From Streptomyces sp. NBC_01428 (GTDB taxonomy: Bacteria > Actinomycetota > Actinomycetes > Streptomycetales > Streptomycetaceae): a DNA stretch of 64,000 nucleotides. Below are positions 8,123-16,387 of the stretch, piece after piece. The translations under genes were made by a program, and so were the position numbers. Every line of letters starts with the position of its first letter. The first letter of the stretch is position 1. Under the pieces are notes generated by a model, which was not told the DNA's origin, made no database searches, and saw only the letters and a list, made by a program, of their open reading frames with translations. The stretch is taken from assembly GCF_036231965.1 (NCBI RefSeq), contig NZ_CP109499.1, positions 3,844,001 to 3,908,000 of the forward strand, written 5' to 3'.

Positions 8123-9538
8123 CTAGCCGGGGAAGACGGGGATGTCCCGGTACCGGTCGCCGGTCCCGGACACGGGGGTCGCCGTGGAGACGCCGCGCGC
8201 GAGGGACTGGGGCGCACGGTGGCTCGGGGTGACCGCGGGGACCTCCGCGTGCCGCGGGGTCGCGTTGTCGAGGGCGGACTGGCTGCCCGTCGCCCCGGTC
8301 GCTCCACCGGAAGGCGCCTGCCGACCGAAGAGCGGACCGACGCCCGCGCCGTCCGTGCCACGGCGAACCCCCACGTCACCGCTCCGCGCACCGGGCCGAC
8401 CCGGCCCGAGCGCGGGCCTCCAGGCCGCCACGACGGTGGGGCCTGAGAGGGACGAACCGTCCACCACGGCGACGGCCCGGCCGGCAGCCCCCTCCTCGGC
8501 GGCCCCGCGCTCCGCGCGCGGAGTCACGGACCGAGGCGGATCCTGCGGGTCGACGCCGGGGAACGCCGGGAGTACGGGAGTCCCCGGAACCTCCGGGAGC
8601 GCGGCCCCGGGAACTTCCGGAAGACCCGGAAGGTGCGTCCGCGGGAGGGCGGGCAGTATAGGGAGCGCAGGACGTGTGGGGAGCGCGGAGAGCGCGGGGA
8701 GTCCCAGCCTGGTCGGCAGGGTCGGCTGGGTGTCCGTGTCCGAGAGGGCGGGGATCGGCAGTCCCCCACTCAGTACGTCGGTGAGAGCGCTGCGGGACCG
8801 CCCGGCAGTTCCGGTGAGCGGTCGTACGACCGCCCCGGCGGCCGACGGCTCGGCAGCTCCGGCCACCGGCCGGACGACGGTCTTCCCGACCGGCCGGACC
8901 GGCCCGCGGACCGACCGGACCGACCCCACGACCTCGGGAACCGCCCGCTCGACGCCCTCGGTCGCCGGCCGTCGCTCGACGGCGCGGCCCGGGTGCGCGC
9001 TGCCGGGCGACGTGCCCCGACCCGAGTGGGCCGTCGTACGGCCGCGTGGACGGGGTGAGGCGGGCGGCGACGCCGGCGCGCCCACCGCGTGTGCGGCGCC
9101 GACGTCGACGCCGGAGAGGGAGAGGGAGAGCGGCGCGGAGTCGGCCGACGGGCCAGGGTCGCCCACGTCGTGCCCGGTCCGGTCGCCCGGCTTCTGGAGG
9201 CGGCCCGGCGAAGTGCGGGGCACGGAAACGGTCGGGGTCGGCGGTGACTCGTGCGGGGTGCGCGTCTCGGTGACGCCCCGGGCCGGTGCCGGATGGGTCA
9301 GCCGGATCGGGTGTGCCGGCCCGTCGGCGGCGTGCGCCTGTCCTCCGAGGAGGAATCCGAGCGCGGACAACCCCCCTGCCAGCAGGACCCCTTGCAGCGC
9401 ACGCCGACCGGCCGCACCGCGCGCCGGGCGCGGAACAGCACCCGACGATGGCGCTGACCGGGTCAAGACGGGGAGGGTCCTCCCGTGCGAAGGGATACGA
9501 AGGGCCGCGAACGAACGCGAAGGCCTGGCACTGCCCAC
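8123..9538 (-). CDS. Secreted Pro/Ala/Val-rich low-complexity protein
   Basis: 471 aa from GTG 9538. An Ala/Arg-rich N-terminus is followed by a clear export signal around residues 45-72 (RALQGVLLAGGLSALGFLLG then GQAHAADG, with an AHA-type cleavage site). The start is uncertain: no good ribosome site is visible, and the signal would begin more naturally further in. The mature part is low-complexity, with Pro-Val-Gly-rich stretches near 190-250 and a run of LP-x-LP and LPEVPG repeats near 280-330. No catalytic motif is seen. Function unknown; a surface or wall-embedded filler protein is possible. Confidence 0.65.
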   Translation of the reverse strand: MGSARPSRSFAALRIPSHGRTLPVLTRSAPSSGAVPRPARGAAGRRALQGVLLAGGLSALGFLLGGQAHAADGPAHPIRLTHPAPARGVTETRTPHESPPTPTVSVPRTSPGRLQKPGDRTGHDVGDPGPSADSAPLSLSLSGVDVGAAHAVGAPASPPASPRPRGRTTAHSGRGTSPGSAHPGRAVERRPATEGVERAVPEVVGSVRSVRGPVRPVGKTVVRPVAGAAEPSAAGAVVRPLTGTAGRSRSALTDVLSGGLPIPALSDTDTQPTLPTRLGLPALSALPTRPALPILPALPRTHLPGLPEVPGAALPEVPGTPVLPAFPGVDPQDPPRSVTPRAERGAAEEGAAGRAVAVVDGSSLSGPTVVAAWRPALGPGRPGARSGDVGVRRGTDGAGVGPLFGRQAPSGGATGATGSQSALDNATPRHAEVPAVTPSHRAPQSLARGVSTATPVSGTGDRYRDIPVFPG

Positions 9539-9667
9539 GCCGGGGCACGGCCCGCCAAGGAACGGCGGAACGGGACCCTTTGGCCGCTTCGATCCTCCAC
9601 GGGACGCCCGAGGTCGCGCAAGTCCCCTGTTACCGATGGGTATTCATGTCCGGATTGCCGCCTCTTC

Positions 9668-10831
9668 TCATCGCACGTCCGGTATCGGAAGCGGCCGCTT
9701 CTCGATCGCCGCCGCCATGACCTCGGGAAACAGGTCGGGCGTGCAGGCGAACGCCGGCGCGTCGAGCACCGCGAGAGCGGCGGCGTGCTCCCTGTCGTAC
9801 GCGGGCGCGCCCTCGTCGGACAGTGCGAGCAGCGTCACGAACTGCACCCCGGACGCCTTCATCGCCGCGACCCGCTTCAGCATCTCGTTGCGAATGCCCC
9901 CCTCGTAGAGGTCGCTGATCAGGACGACGACGGTGTCGGCGGGCCGGGTGATCTGCGACTGGCAGTACGCGAGCGCCCTGTTGATGTCGGTGCCGCCGCC
10001 GAGCTGGGTGCCGAAGAGGACGTCGACCGGGTCGTCGAGCTGGTCGGTGAGGTCGACGACCGCCGTGTCGAAGACGACGAGCCGGGTGGCGATGGACCGC
10101 ATCGAGGCGAGGACCGCGCCGAACACGGAGGCGTACACGACGGACGCCGCCATCGATCCCGACTGGTCGATGCAGAGGATGACCTCCTTCTTCACCGACT
10201 GGGAGGCCCGCCCGTATCCGATCAGCCGCTCGGGCACGATCGTGCGGTACTCGGGCAGGTAGTGCTTGAGGTTCGCCGCGATCGTGCGGTTCCAGTCGAT
10301 GTCGTGGTGGCGGGGCCTGCTGATACGGGCGCTGCGGTCGAGGGCACCGGTCAGGGTCGCCCGCGTACGGGTCGCGAGCCGCTTCTCCAGGTCCTCGACG
10401 ACCTTGCGCACGACGGCCCGCGCGGTCTCCTTGGTCGTCTCCGGCATCGCCTTGTTCAGTGAGAGGAGCGTGCCCACGAGGTGCACGTCGGCCTCCACCG
10501 CCTCCAGCATCTCGGGCTCCAGGAGGAGGGCGGAGAGCCCGAGCCGGTCGATGGCGTCCCGCTGCATCACCTGGACGACGGAGGACGGGAAGTAGGTGCG
10601 GATGTCGCCGAGCCAGCGCGCGACCGAGGGCGCCGACGCCCCGAGCCCCGCCGAACGGTCCTTCCCCGACTGCCCTTTGCCCCTTTTCCCGTACAGCGCG
10701 CCGAGCGCTCCGTCCATCGCGGCGTCGTTCCCGGAGAGCACGCATCCCGTGCCGTCGGCCTCGTCGCCACCGAGCACGAGCCGCCATCGGCGCAGCCGCT
10801 CGTCCCCGGCGCTCAGCACGGACTCGGTCAT
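9668..10831 (-). CDS. VWA domain protein (CoxE-like) of the MoxR module
   Basis: 387 aa. The N-terminal ~210 residues are helical and basic, followed by a von Willebrand A domain. The metal-binding MIDAS residues are visible: DQSGS at 222-226, the Thr in GGGTDINRAL, and the Asp in VVVLISDLYEGG. In MoxR-VWA systems the VWA protein binds clients or partner proteins while the AAA ATPase drives remodelling. It overlaps the upstream DUF5682 gene by ATGA (10828-10831), so translation is coupled. It is third in the operon MoxR-DUF5682-VWA. Membership in the VWA family is certain; the client is unknown. Confidence 0.93.
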   Translation of the reverse strand: MTESVLSAGDERLRRWRLVLGGDEADGTGCVLSGNDAAMDGALGALYGKRGKGQSGKDRSAGLGASAPSVARWLGDIRTYFPSSVVQVMQRDAIDRLGLSALLLEPEMLEAVEADVHLVGTLLSLNKAMPETTKETARAVVRKVVEDLEKRLATRTRATLTGALDRSARISRPRHHDIDWNRTIAANLKHYLPEYRTIVPERLIGYGRASQSVKKEVILCIDQSGSMAASVVYASVFGAVLASMRSIATRLVVFDTAVVDLTDQLDDPVDVLFGTQLGGGTDINRALAYCQSQITRPADTVVVLISDLYEGGIRNEMLKRVAAMKASGVQFVTLLALSDEGAPAYDREHAAALAVLDAPAFACTPDLFPEVMAAAIEKRPLPIPDVR

Positions 10832-13512
10832 GGGGTCACCCTCACAAGGTCGTTGTCGTGGCGTGCTCGGTCCGGGCGTCCGCCGGACCCGGCGCCGGCA
10901 CCCGGGCTGTCGGTGCCGTCCGCGCCGCCGGGTGCGACGAGGCCGAGCAGCAGGCTCAGCACGGGCAGGACGGCGTCCGCGCGGTCGGTGTCGAGGTCGG
11001 GGGCGAAGCCCGGGATTCCGGAGCCCGCCGCCGCGGTGTTCGTACGGGCTCCCGGGCCGCGCCGGACCAGTTCGCCGAGCGTTCTGCGCACCCCCGACTC
11101 GTACGCCGAGAACGTCCGGCGCAGCAGCGGCAGCACGTCGGTGAAGGCGTCCGCGGGCACCCCGGTGAGCCAGCTGTCCACGAGCCCGAGGAGCCGCTCG
11201 TCGTGCACGAGCAGCATCCCGCCGCCCGAGCCGCCTCCGACGAACCCCTCGATCCAGGTGGCCGCGTCGGCGGGCTCGGTGCCCGGCGACAGCACCAGGC
11301 CCATCAGCCGCGCGGCCTCCTCCTGCGCCAACTCACCTTCGTCGAGCAGGAGTCGGACCGACCGGCCCCTGATGACGCCGGGAACGGTGTCGCGTACGGC
11401 GAGGGTGCGCAGAACGGAATGCCAGCGCCCTCGTATGCCGCCGCGTGCGCCGTCGGCCGGGGCCGCGTCGCCGGTCGTCTCCCCGAGCAGCGCCACCGCC
11501 CCGTGCACGGCGTCCACATGCCGGCGCATCTCCGCGGCGGCGTCGCCGTCCAGGGCGGCGCAGGCGGGCGGGAGGCCCACGAAGACGCGCTCGGCGAGAC
11601 CGGCGGCGACATCGGTGAGGGCGTGGGTGTCCGTGCCGCGCACGTCCCCGTAGCGCAGGGAGCGGACGAGTGCGGGCAGCGCCTGGGCGAGGTGGCCGAC
11701 GTCCGCGTCGAGGGCGGCCCGGTCGGCGAGGACCTGCATCACCACGGGCAGCGCGTGCGGGAGTTCGGCGAGGAGGCAGCGCTCGGCGAGTGCGGTGACG
11801 TCGGCCAGCGAGGGTGCGCCCACGGCATCCGCCTCGGCCTTGGCCGTGGCGGCGGCCAGGACGGTCGTGCCCCACACGCCCGCCTCGGCGACGCGCACCG
11901 ACAGCTCCGGCTCCCAGCGCAGCCGCCAGGTCTCGCGGAAGGTGCCGGTGCTGCCGCGGGACGTCGTGGGCTCGCCCCAGCCGATCCCGAGGAGGCGCAG
12001 CCGGTGCAGCAGTCTGCTGCGGCCGGCGTCGGTCTCCTTGCGCAGGTCGAGCTCCACCTCCCGCTCCAGCGCCTCGGGTTTCAGCCGCAGGGAGCGCTGG
12101 GAGCGCGCGAGGTCCCGCTGCAGGGGCACCGCCGGAGCGGACTCCGGCACCTCTCCCAGTACGTCGCCGACGACGAGCCGGTCGCGCACCAGTGCCAGCG
12201 GCACGTCCGAGCCCTCGCACATCACCGCCCGGACCGCGTCCGTCGTCTCCGTCAGCCCCGGCAGCGGGCGCCCGCGCATCGCGGCGAGCGTCTCGGCCAG
12301 CCGCACCGCCTCGATGACGTGGGCCGACGACACGCTCCGGTCCTCGTCGCGCAGCAGCCGGGCGACCTTCGTCATCCACCGGGCGATCGGGCGGTCGGAG
12401 GCGCCGAACAGATGCCCGTACCAACCGGGTGAGTCGATGCCCGCTCCGTATCCACTGGCGCGGGAGAGCCTGCGGTGCGTCCAGGGCACCCAGGTCAGGT
12501 CGGCCTTCACCTTCGGCAGGCCCTTCAGCAGGGCCCGGTCGGCGCCGACGGTGGCCTTCTGCCGCAGCGCGGGCACGTGCCAGGCCCCGCACACCACGGC
12601 CACGTCGTCCCCGAACTCGCGCTGTGCGGAGCGGATCTGGAGCCGCATGTACGCCTCGCGCACCAGATCCCGGTCGTGTCCCCCGACTCCGTATGCCTCG
12701 CGCAGCGCGGTCATCGCCTCTTCCAGCACGCCGAACGGCGCGAACGGGTCACCGGCGGTCGCGGCGCGGTGCTCGACCACGTCCTCCCACCAGCGCTCCG
12801 GGTCGTCGTACCCCGCTGTCTCGGCGAGCACGGCGAGAGGATCGATCCGTACGGCCTCGGCCACGCCCTCACCGGGTCCCGCGGTCTCCTCCGGGTCGTC
12901 CGATCCCCCGGCTCCGGAGGACGGGTCCCGCGGCCCGACCCCGTCCGGGGCCGCCCGGTCCGTGCTCCCGTCCGCCCCGGCGGGGCCGTCGGTCCCGTCC
13001 GGCCGGGCGGTGTCCGCGGGCGTCCGGGGGCCGGGGTCGCCGGGCGGGGCGGCGTCGGCCTCGACAGGGCCGTCCGGTACCGCGGGCGGTGTGCCGCCCG
13101 GTCGCTCGCCGGCCCGGTCCGCGTCCGCCTTCCCCCAGGCCAGGGTGTGGGCCGCGGGAAGGTCGATGAAGCGGGCCGGCACTCCGTGGTCCAGGGCCCA
13201 GCGGATCGCCACCCACTCCGGTGAGAACTCGGCCAGCGGCCAGAAGGCCGACTGCCCCGGCTCGTCGACGACATGGGCGAGAAGGGCGACCGGGGGCCGC
13301 ATGTCCTCGTCGGCGGCCAGGTGCACCAGGGGATCCGCCTCCGGGGGTCCCTCGATCAGCACGACCCGCGGGGCGGCGGCCTCCAGCGCGGCCCGCACGG
13401 CCCGCGCCGACCCCGGCCCGTGATGGCGCACGCCGAGCAGCAGCGGCCCCGCACCCCGGACGGCCACCGGGGACCGCGGCCCGGTCAGCGCGTCGTCCGG
13501 CACTTCGCTCAT
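10828..13512 (-). CDS. DUF5682 family protein, possible TraB/EreA/ChaN-like hydrolase
   Basis: 894 aa. The N-terminal third shows a pattern I recognise from the TIKI/TraB/EreA/ChaN superfamily: GVRH at 27-30, a Glu in VLIEGP (54), an Arg-rich helix VREAYMR (~285-290) and a second G-x-x-H, GAWHVPAL (309-316). A Gly/Pro/Asp-rich spacer (~128-218) interrupts this domain. The rest is a long alpha-helical region (~340-894) with no motif I can name. It overlaps the MoxR gene (13509-13512) and the VWA gene (10828-10831) by ATGA at each side, so the three proteins are made together. Assignment to DUF5682 is from memory of the family; a hydrolase role is inference. Confidence 0.85.
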   Translation of the reverse strand: MSEVPDDALTGPRSPVAVRGAGPLLLGVRHHGPGSARAVRAALEAAAPRVVLIEGPPEADPLVHLAADEDMRPPVALLAHVVDEPGQSAFWPLAEFSPEWVAIRWALDHGVPARFIDLPAAHTLAWGKADADRAGERPGGTPPAVPDGPVEADAAPPGDPGPRTPADTARPDGTDGPAGADGSTDRAAPDGVGPRDPSSGAGGSDDPEETAGPGEGVAEAVRIDPLAVLAETAGYDDPERWWEDVVEHRAATAGDPFAPFGVLEEAMTALREAYGVGGHDRDLVREAYMRLQIRSAQREFGDDVAVVCGAWHVPALRQKATVGADRALLKGLPKVKADLTWVPWTHRRLSRASGYGAGIDSPGWYGHLFGASDRPIARWMTKVARLLRDEDRSVSSAHVIEAVRLAETLAAMRGRPLPGLTETTDAVRAVMCEGSDVPLALVRDRLVVGDVLGEVPESAPAVPLQRDLARSQRSLRLKPEALEREVELDLRKETDAGRSRLLHRLRLLGIGWGEPTTSRGSTGTFRETWRLRWEPELSVRVAEAGVWGTTVLAAATAKAEADAVGAPSLADVTALAERCLLAELPHALPVVMQVLADRAALDADVGHLAQALPALVRSLRYGDVRGTDTHALTDVAAGLAERVFVGLPPACAALDGDAAAEMRRHVDAVHGAVALLGETTGDAAPADGARGGIRGRWHSVLRTLAVRDTVPGVIRGRSVRLLLDEGELAQEEAARLMGLVLSPGTEPADAATWIEGFVGGGSGGGMLLVHDERLLGLVDSWLTGVPADAFTDVLPLLRRTFSAYESGVRRTLGELVRRGPGARTNTAAAGSGIPGFAPDLDTDRADAVLPVLSLLLGLVAPGGADGTDSPGAGAGSGGRPDRARHDNDLVRVTP

Positions 13513-14687
13513 GCGCTCGCCTCGCGGCAGGCTCGGTAGAAGTCCTTCCAGCCCTCGCGCTCGCGGACGACGGCCTCCAGATACTCCTGCCAGATGACAC
13601 GGTCGGCCGCCGGGTCACGGACGACGGCGCCGAGGATGCCGGCCGCCACATCGCCCGCCCGCAGGACGCCGTCACCGAAGTGGGCAGCGAGCGCGAGGCC
13701 GTTGGTCACGACGGAGATCGCCTCGGCCGTGGACAGGGTGCCGCTGGGCGACTTCAGTTTCGTGCGTCCGTCGGCCGTGATCCCGTCGCGCAGCTCGCGG
13801 AAGACGGTGACCACGCGGCGGATCTCCTCGATGCCCTCCGGAACGGCGGGCAGGTCGAGGGAGCGGCCGATCTGGTCGACCCGGCGCGACACGATGTCGA
13901 CCTCGGCTTCGGCGGTCTCCGGCAGCGGCAGCACCACCGTGTTGAAGCGGCGGCGCAGCGCGCTGGACAGTTCGTTGACCCCGCGGTCGCGGTCGTTGGC
14001 CGTGGCGATCAGGTTGAAGCCGCGGACGGCCTGCACCTCCTGGCCCAACTCCGGTATCGGCAGCGTCTTTTCCGACAGGATCGTGATCAGGCTGTCCTGT
14101 ACGTCCGCCGGGACGCGGGTCAGTTCCTCGACGCGGACCGTCATGCCCTCCGCCATGGCCCGCATGACGGGGCTCGGCACGAGCGCGTCCCGGCTGGGGC
14201 CGTGCGCGAGCAACTGCGCGTAGTTCCAGCCGTACCGGATGGCTTCCTCCGGCGTGCCCGCCGTGCCCTGGACGAGCAGGGTCGAGTCGCCGCTGACGGC
14301 GGCGGCCAGATGCTCCGACACCCAGGTCTTCGCGGTGCCCGGCACGCCGAGCAGGAGCAGGGCGCGGTCGGTGGCCAGGGTGGTGACGGCGACTTCGACG
14401 ATGCGGCGCGGCCCCACGTACTTGGGGGTGATCACGGTGCCGTCCGGCAGGGTGCCGCCGAGCAGGTAGGTGGCCACCGCCCACGGCGACATCCGCCAGC
14501 GGACCGGGCGCGGCCGGTCGTCCTGCGCCGCGAGCGCGGCGAGTTCGGCGGCGAAGGCGTGCTCGGCGTGCGGTCGCAGCGCCTCGCCCTCCGCGTTCGC
14601 GCCGCCCCCTGCATGCGCTCCCGCGGATGTCTGCCCGCTATCTCCCGCGGGTGTCTGCGCGGACGTCGGTTCAACGGACACGGACAT
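13509..14687 (-). CDS. MoxR-type AAA+ ATPase
   Basis: 392 aa from ATG 14687, chosen because GGAGGGGG lies 7 bases upstream; the frame stays open to 14822 but that would overlap the promoter. Walker A is GVPGTAKT at 114-121. A Walker B-like strand reads MTVRVEELTRVP, the sensor region is GFNLIATANDRDRGVNEL, and the arginine finger region is SSALRRRF. MoxR ATPases act as chaperones or remodelers with VWA partners. A 60-residue Ala/Gly-rich N-terminal extension precedes the ATPase. First gene of a three-gene operon whose promoter region is shared with the divergent SWIM gene. Confidence 0.94.
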   Translation of the reverse strand: MSVSVEPTSAQTPAGDSGQTSAGAHAGGGANAEGEALRPHAEHAFAAELAALAAQDDRPRPVRWRMSPWAVATYLLGGTLPDGTVITPKYVGPRRIVEVAVTTLATDRALLLLGVPGTAKTWVSEHLAAAVSGDSTLLVQGTAGTPEEAIRYGWNYAQLLAHGPSRDALVPSPVMRAMAEGMTVRVEELTRVPADVQDSLITILSEKTLPIPELGQEVQAVRGFNLIATANDRDRGVNELSSALRRRFNTVVLPLPETAEAEVDIVSRRVDQIGRSLDLPAVPEGIEEIRRVVTVFRELRDGITADGRTKLKSPSGTLSTAEAISVVTNGLALAAHFGDGVLRAGDVAAGILGAVVRDPAADRVIWQEYLEAVVREREGWKDFYRACREASA

Positions 14688-14729
14688 GGCTCGGTCCCCC
14701 TCCAGCTCGGCCGGTTCGGATCTGGTTCC

Positions 14730-14752
14730 ACCGTGCACCACGCCACTGACAA
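14730..14752 (-). promoter_or_regulatory. PafBC/RecA-NDp-type promoter element for the MoxR operon
   Basis: Read on the minus strand: TTGTCAGTG, 8 bp, CACGGT. The first element is a full match to the actinobacterial DNA-damage promoter TTGTCRGTG-N8-TANNNT bound by PafBC. The -10 has C for T at its first base, so it is the weaker of the two divergent copies. The predicted start of transcription is about 14723, leaving a leader of ~36 nt with the ribosome site. Confidence 0.6.
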
Positions 14753-14802
14753 TCGTCTCTGACCTGCGCACATGTGCTCGCCGCGGCCGATTGTCAGTGG
14801 CG
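14741..14802. repeat. 15-bp perfect inverted repeat in the divergent promoter
   Basis: CGCCACTGACAATCG (14741-14755) and its exact complement (14788-14802) flank a 32-bp spacer. A perfect 10-bp palindrome GCACATGTGC (14768-14777) sits almost at the centre. The two arms are the two opposed PafBC-type elements. Confidence 0.92.
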
Positions 14803-14813
14803 GGATCTACCTT
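14791..14813 (+). promoter_or_regulatory. PafBC/RecA-NDp-type promoter for the SWIM operon
   Basis: TTGTCAGTG (14791-14799), exactly 8 bp, then TACCTT (14808-14813): a full match to TTGTCRGTG-N8-TANNNT. Transcription should begin at about 14820-14821, which is the ATG of the SWIM gene, so the mRNA is probably leaderless. Confidence 0.78.
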
Positions 14814-14820
14814 CGGAGGC

Positions 14821-16176
14821 ATGACACAGCAGGCGGTGCGCTGGACGGCGGATCAGGTGCTGGCACTGGCGCCTGACGTCGCGTCACGCAAGGCGGGGAG
14901 CAAGCTCGGCGCGGCCGGCCCGTGGTCCGAGGCGGGCAGTTCTGACGAGGGGGCGGTATGGGGACTGTGCAGGGGAAGCGGCAGCAAGCCGTATCAGACG
15001 GTCGTGGACATCGCGGACTCCGCCGGGCCCGCGTACAAGTGCAGTTGCCCGAGCCGGAAGTTCCCGTGCAAGCACGCGCTCGGGCTGCTGCTGCTCTGGT
15101 CGGGTGCGGACGGCGCGGTGCCGTCGGGGGAGGCACCGGGCTGGGCCGAGGAGTGGATGGCGGGGCGGCGCAAGCGCGCGGAGGACAGGAGGACGGCGGG
15201 CGGGGGATCTGGAGCGTCCGCCTCCGCTGATCCCGAGGCCGCGCGGCGCAGGGCGGAGCGCCGGGCCGAGCGGATCAGCGCGGGTGCGGCGGAGTTGGAG
15301 CAGCGGCTGGCCGACCTGCTGCGCGGCGGTCTCGCCGCGACGGAGCGCTCGGGGTACGGGATGTGGGAGGAGACGGCGGCGCGGATGGTGGACGCGCAGG
15401 CACCCGGGCTGGCCGCCCGGGTGCGGGAGTTGGGCGCGATCCCGTCCTCGGGTCCTGGCTGGCCGGTGCGTCTGCTGGAGGAGTGCGCGCTGCTCCACCT
15501 CCTCGACCAGGGCTGGCTGCGCCGTGAGGAACTGCCGGACGGCCTCGCGGCGACGGTGCGTTCGCGCGTCGGGCTGTCCGGCTCGGCCGACGGTCCGCCG
15601 GTGCGCGACCACTGGCTGGTCCTCGCGCAGTACGACACGGCGGACGCCAAGCTCACGACCCGCAGGATCTGGCTGCACGGTGCCGCGTCGGGGCGCACCG
15701 CGCTTCTCCTCTCTTATGGAGCGGCCGGCCGGGCACCCGAGCCGGCGCTTCCCGTGGGGCTGGCCTTCGAGGCCGAGGTGTCCTCCTACCCGGGCGCCGG
15801 ACAGGTGCGGGCGGCACTGGGTGAGCGGTTCTCGCCCCCCGCACCCGCGGCGATACGCCCGAAGGGCCTGACCACCTCGGAGGCTGCAGCTCGCTACGGA
15901 GAGGCGCTGCGCACCGACCCCTGGCTGGACTCGTGCCCGGTCACCCTGGGCGGGGTCGTCCCGACACCCGACGGCGACTCCTGGCAACTGGCGGACGCGG
16001 ACGGAGAGTTCGCTCTGCCCATCACTCCCGCCGCGCGGTCGCGTCCCGACCTGTGGCGTCTGGTCGCCCTCTCCGGCGGAGCCCCGGTGACGGTCTTCGG
16101 CGAGTGCGGCCACCGTGGCTTCACTCCCCTGACGGCGTGGCCGGAGGACGGGGGCGAGGCGGTGCCGCTGTGCTGA
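14821..16176 (+). CDS. SWIM zinc-finger protein of the MoxR module
   Basis: 451 aa from ATG 14821. The SWIM zinc finger is C74-x-C76-x6-C83-x-H85 in YKCSCPSRKFPCKHALGLLL. An Arg/Glu-rich helical middle (~115-180) and a C-terminal ~250-residue domain of unknown fold follow (WLVLAQYDTADAKLTTRRIW, WPVRLLEECALLHLLDQGWL). SWIM domains bind DNA or proteins and often accompany recombination, repair or ubiquitin-like functions. GGAGG lies only one base before the ATG, too close for normal use, which agrees with leaderless initiation from the promoter ending at 14813. It shares that promoter region with the MoxR operon, pointing to a common pathway. Confidence 0.92.
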   Translation: MTQQAVRWTADQVLALAPDVASRKAGSKLGAAGPWSEAGSSDEGAVWGLCRGSGSKPYQTVVDIADSAGPAYKCSCPSRKFPCKHALGLLLLWSGADGAVPSGEAPGWAEEWMAGRRKRAEDRRTAGGGSGASASADPEAARRRAERRAERISAGAAELEQRLADLLRGGLAATERSGYGMWEETAARMVDAQAPGLAARVRELGAIPSSGPGWPVRLLEECALLHLLDQGWLRREELPDGLAATVRSRVGLSGSADGPPVRDHWLVLAQYDTADAKLTTRRIWLHGAASGRTALLLSYGAAGRAPEPALPVGLAFEAEVSSYPGAGQVRAALGERFSPPAPAAIRPKGLTTSEAAARYGEALRTDPWLDSCPVTLGGVVPTPDGDSWQLADADGEFALPITPAARSRPDLWRLVALSGGAPVTVFGECGHRGFTPLTAWPEDGGEAVPLC

Positions 16177-16387
16177 CGGCCGGCACCCGGCGCACCGTTC
16201 CGGCCACGCCGGACCACGGCCGCCCGCCTCGGCCCGCTCCACCCGCCTCCGGGACGCTCACCGGGCCCCGGCAGCAGGACGGTCGCCGCTCCCGGCACCG
16301 GGTCTCCGGTCACTGCTCGGCTCCGGGACTGTCGGCGCCGACGGCCGCAAGGACTCCGCCGATCTCCTCGACAAGGAAAGGACGCTC

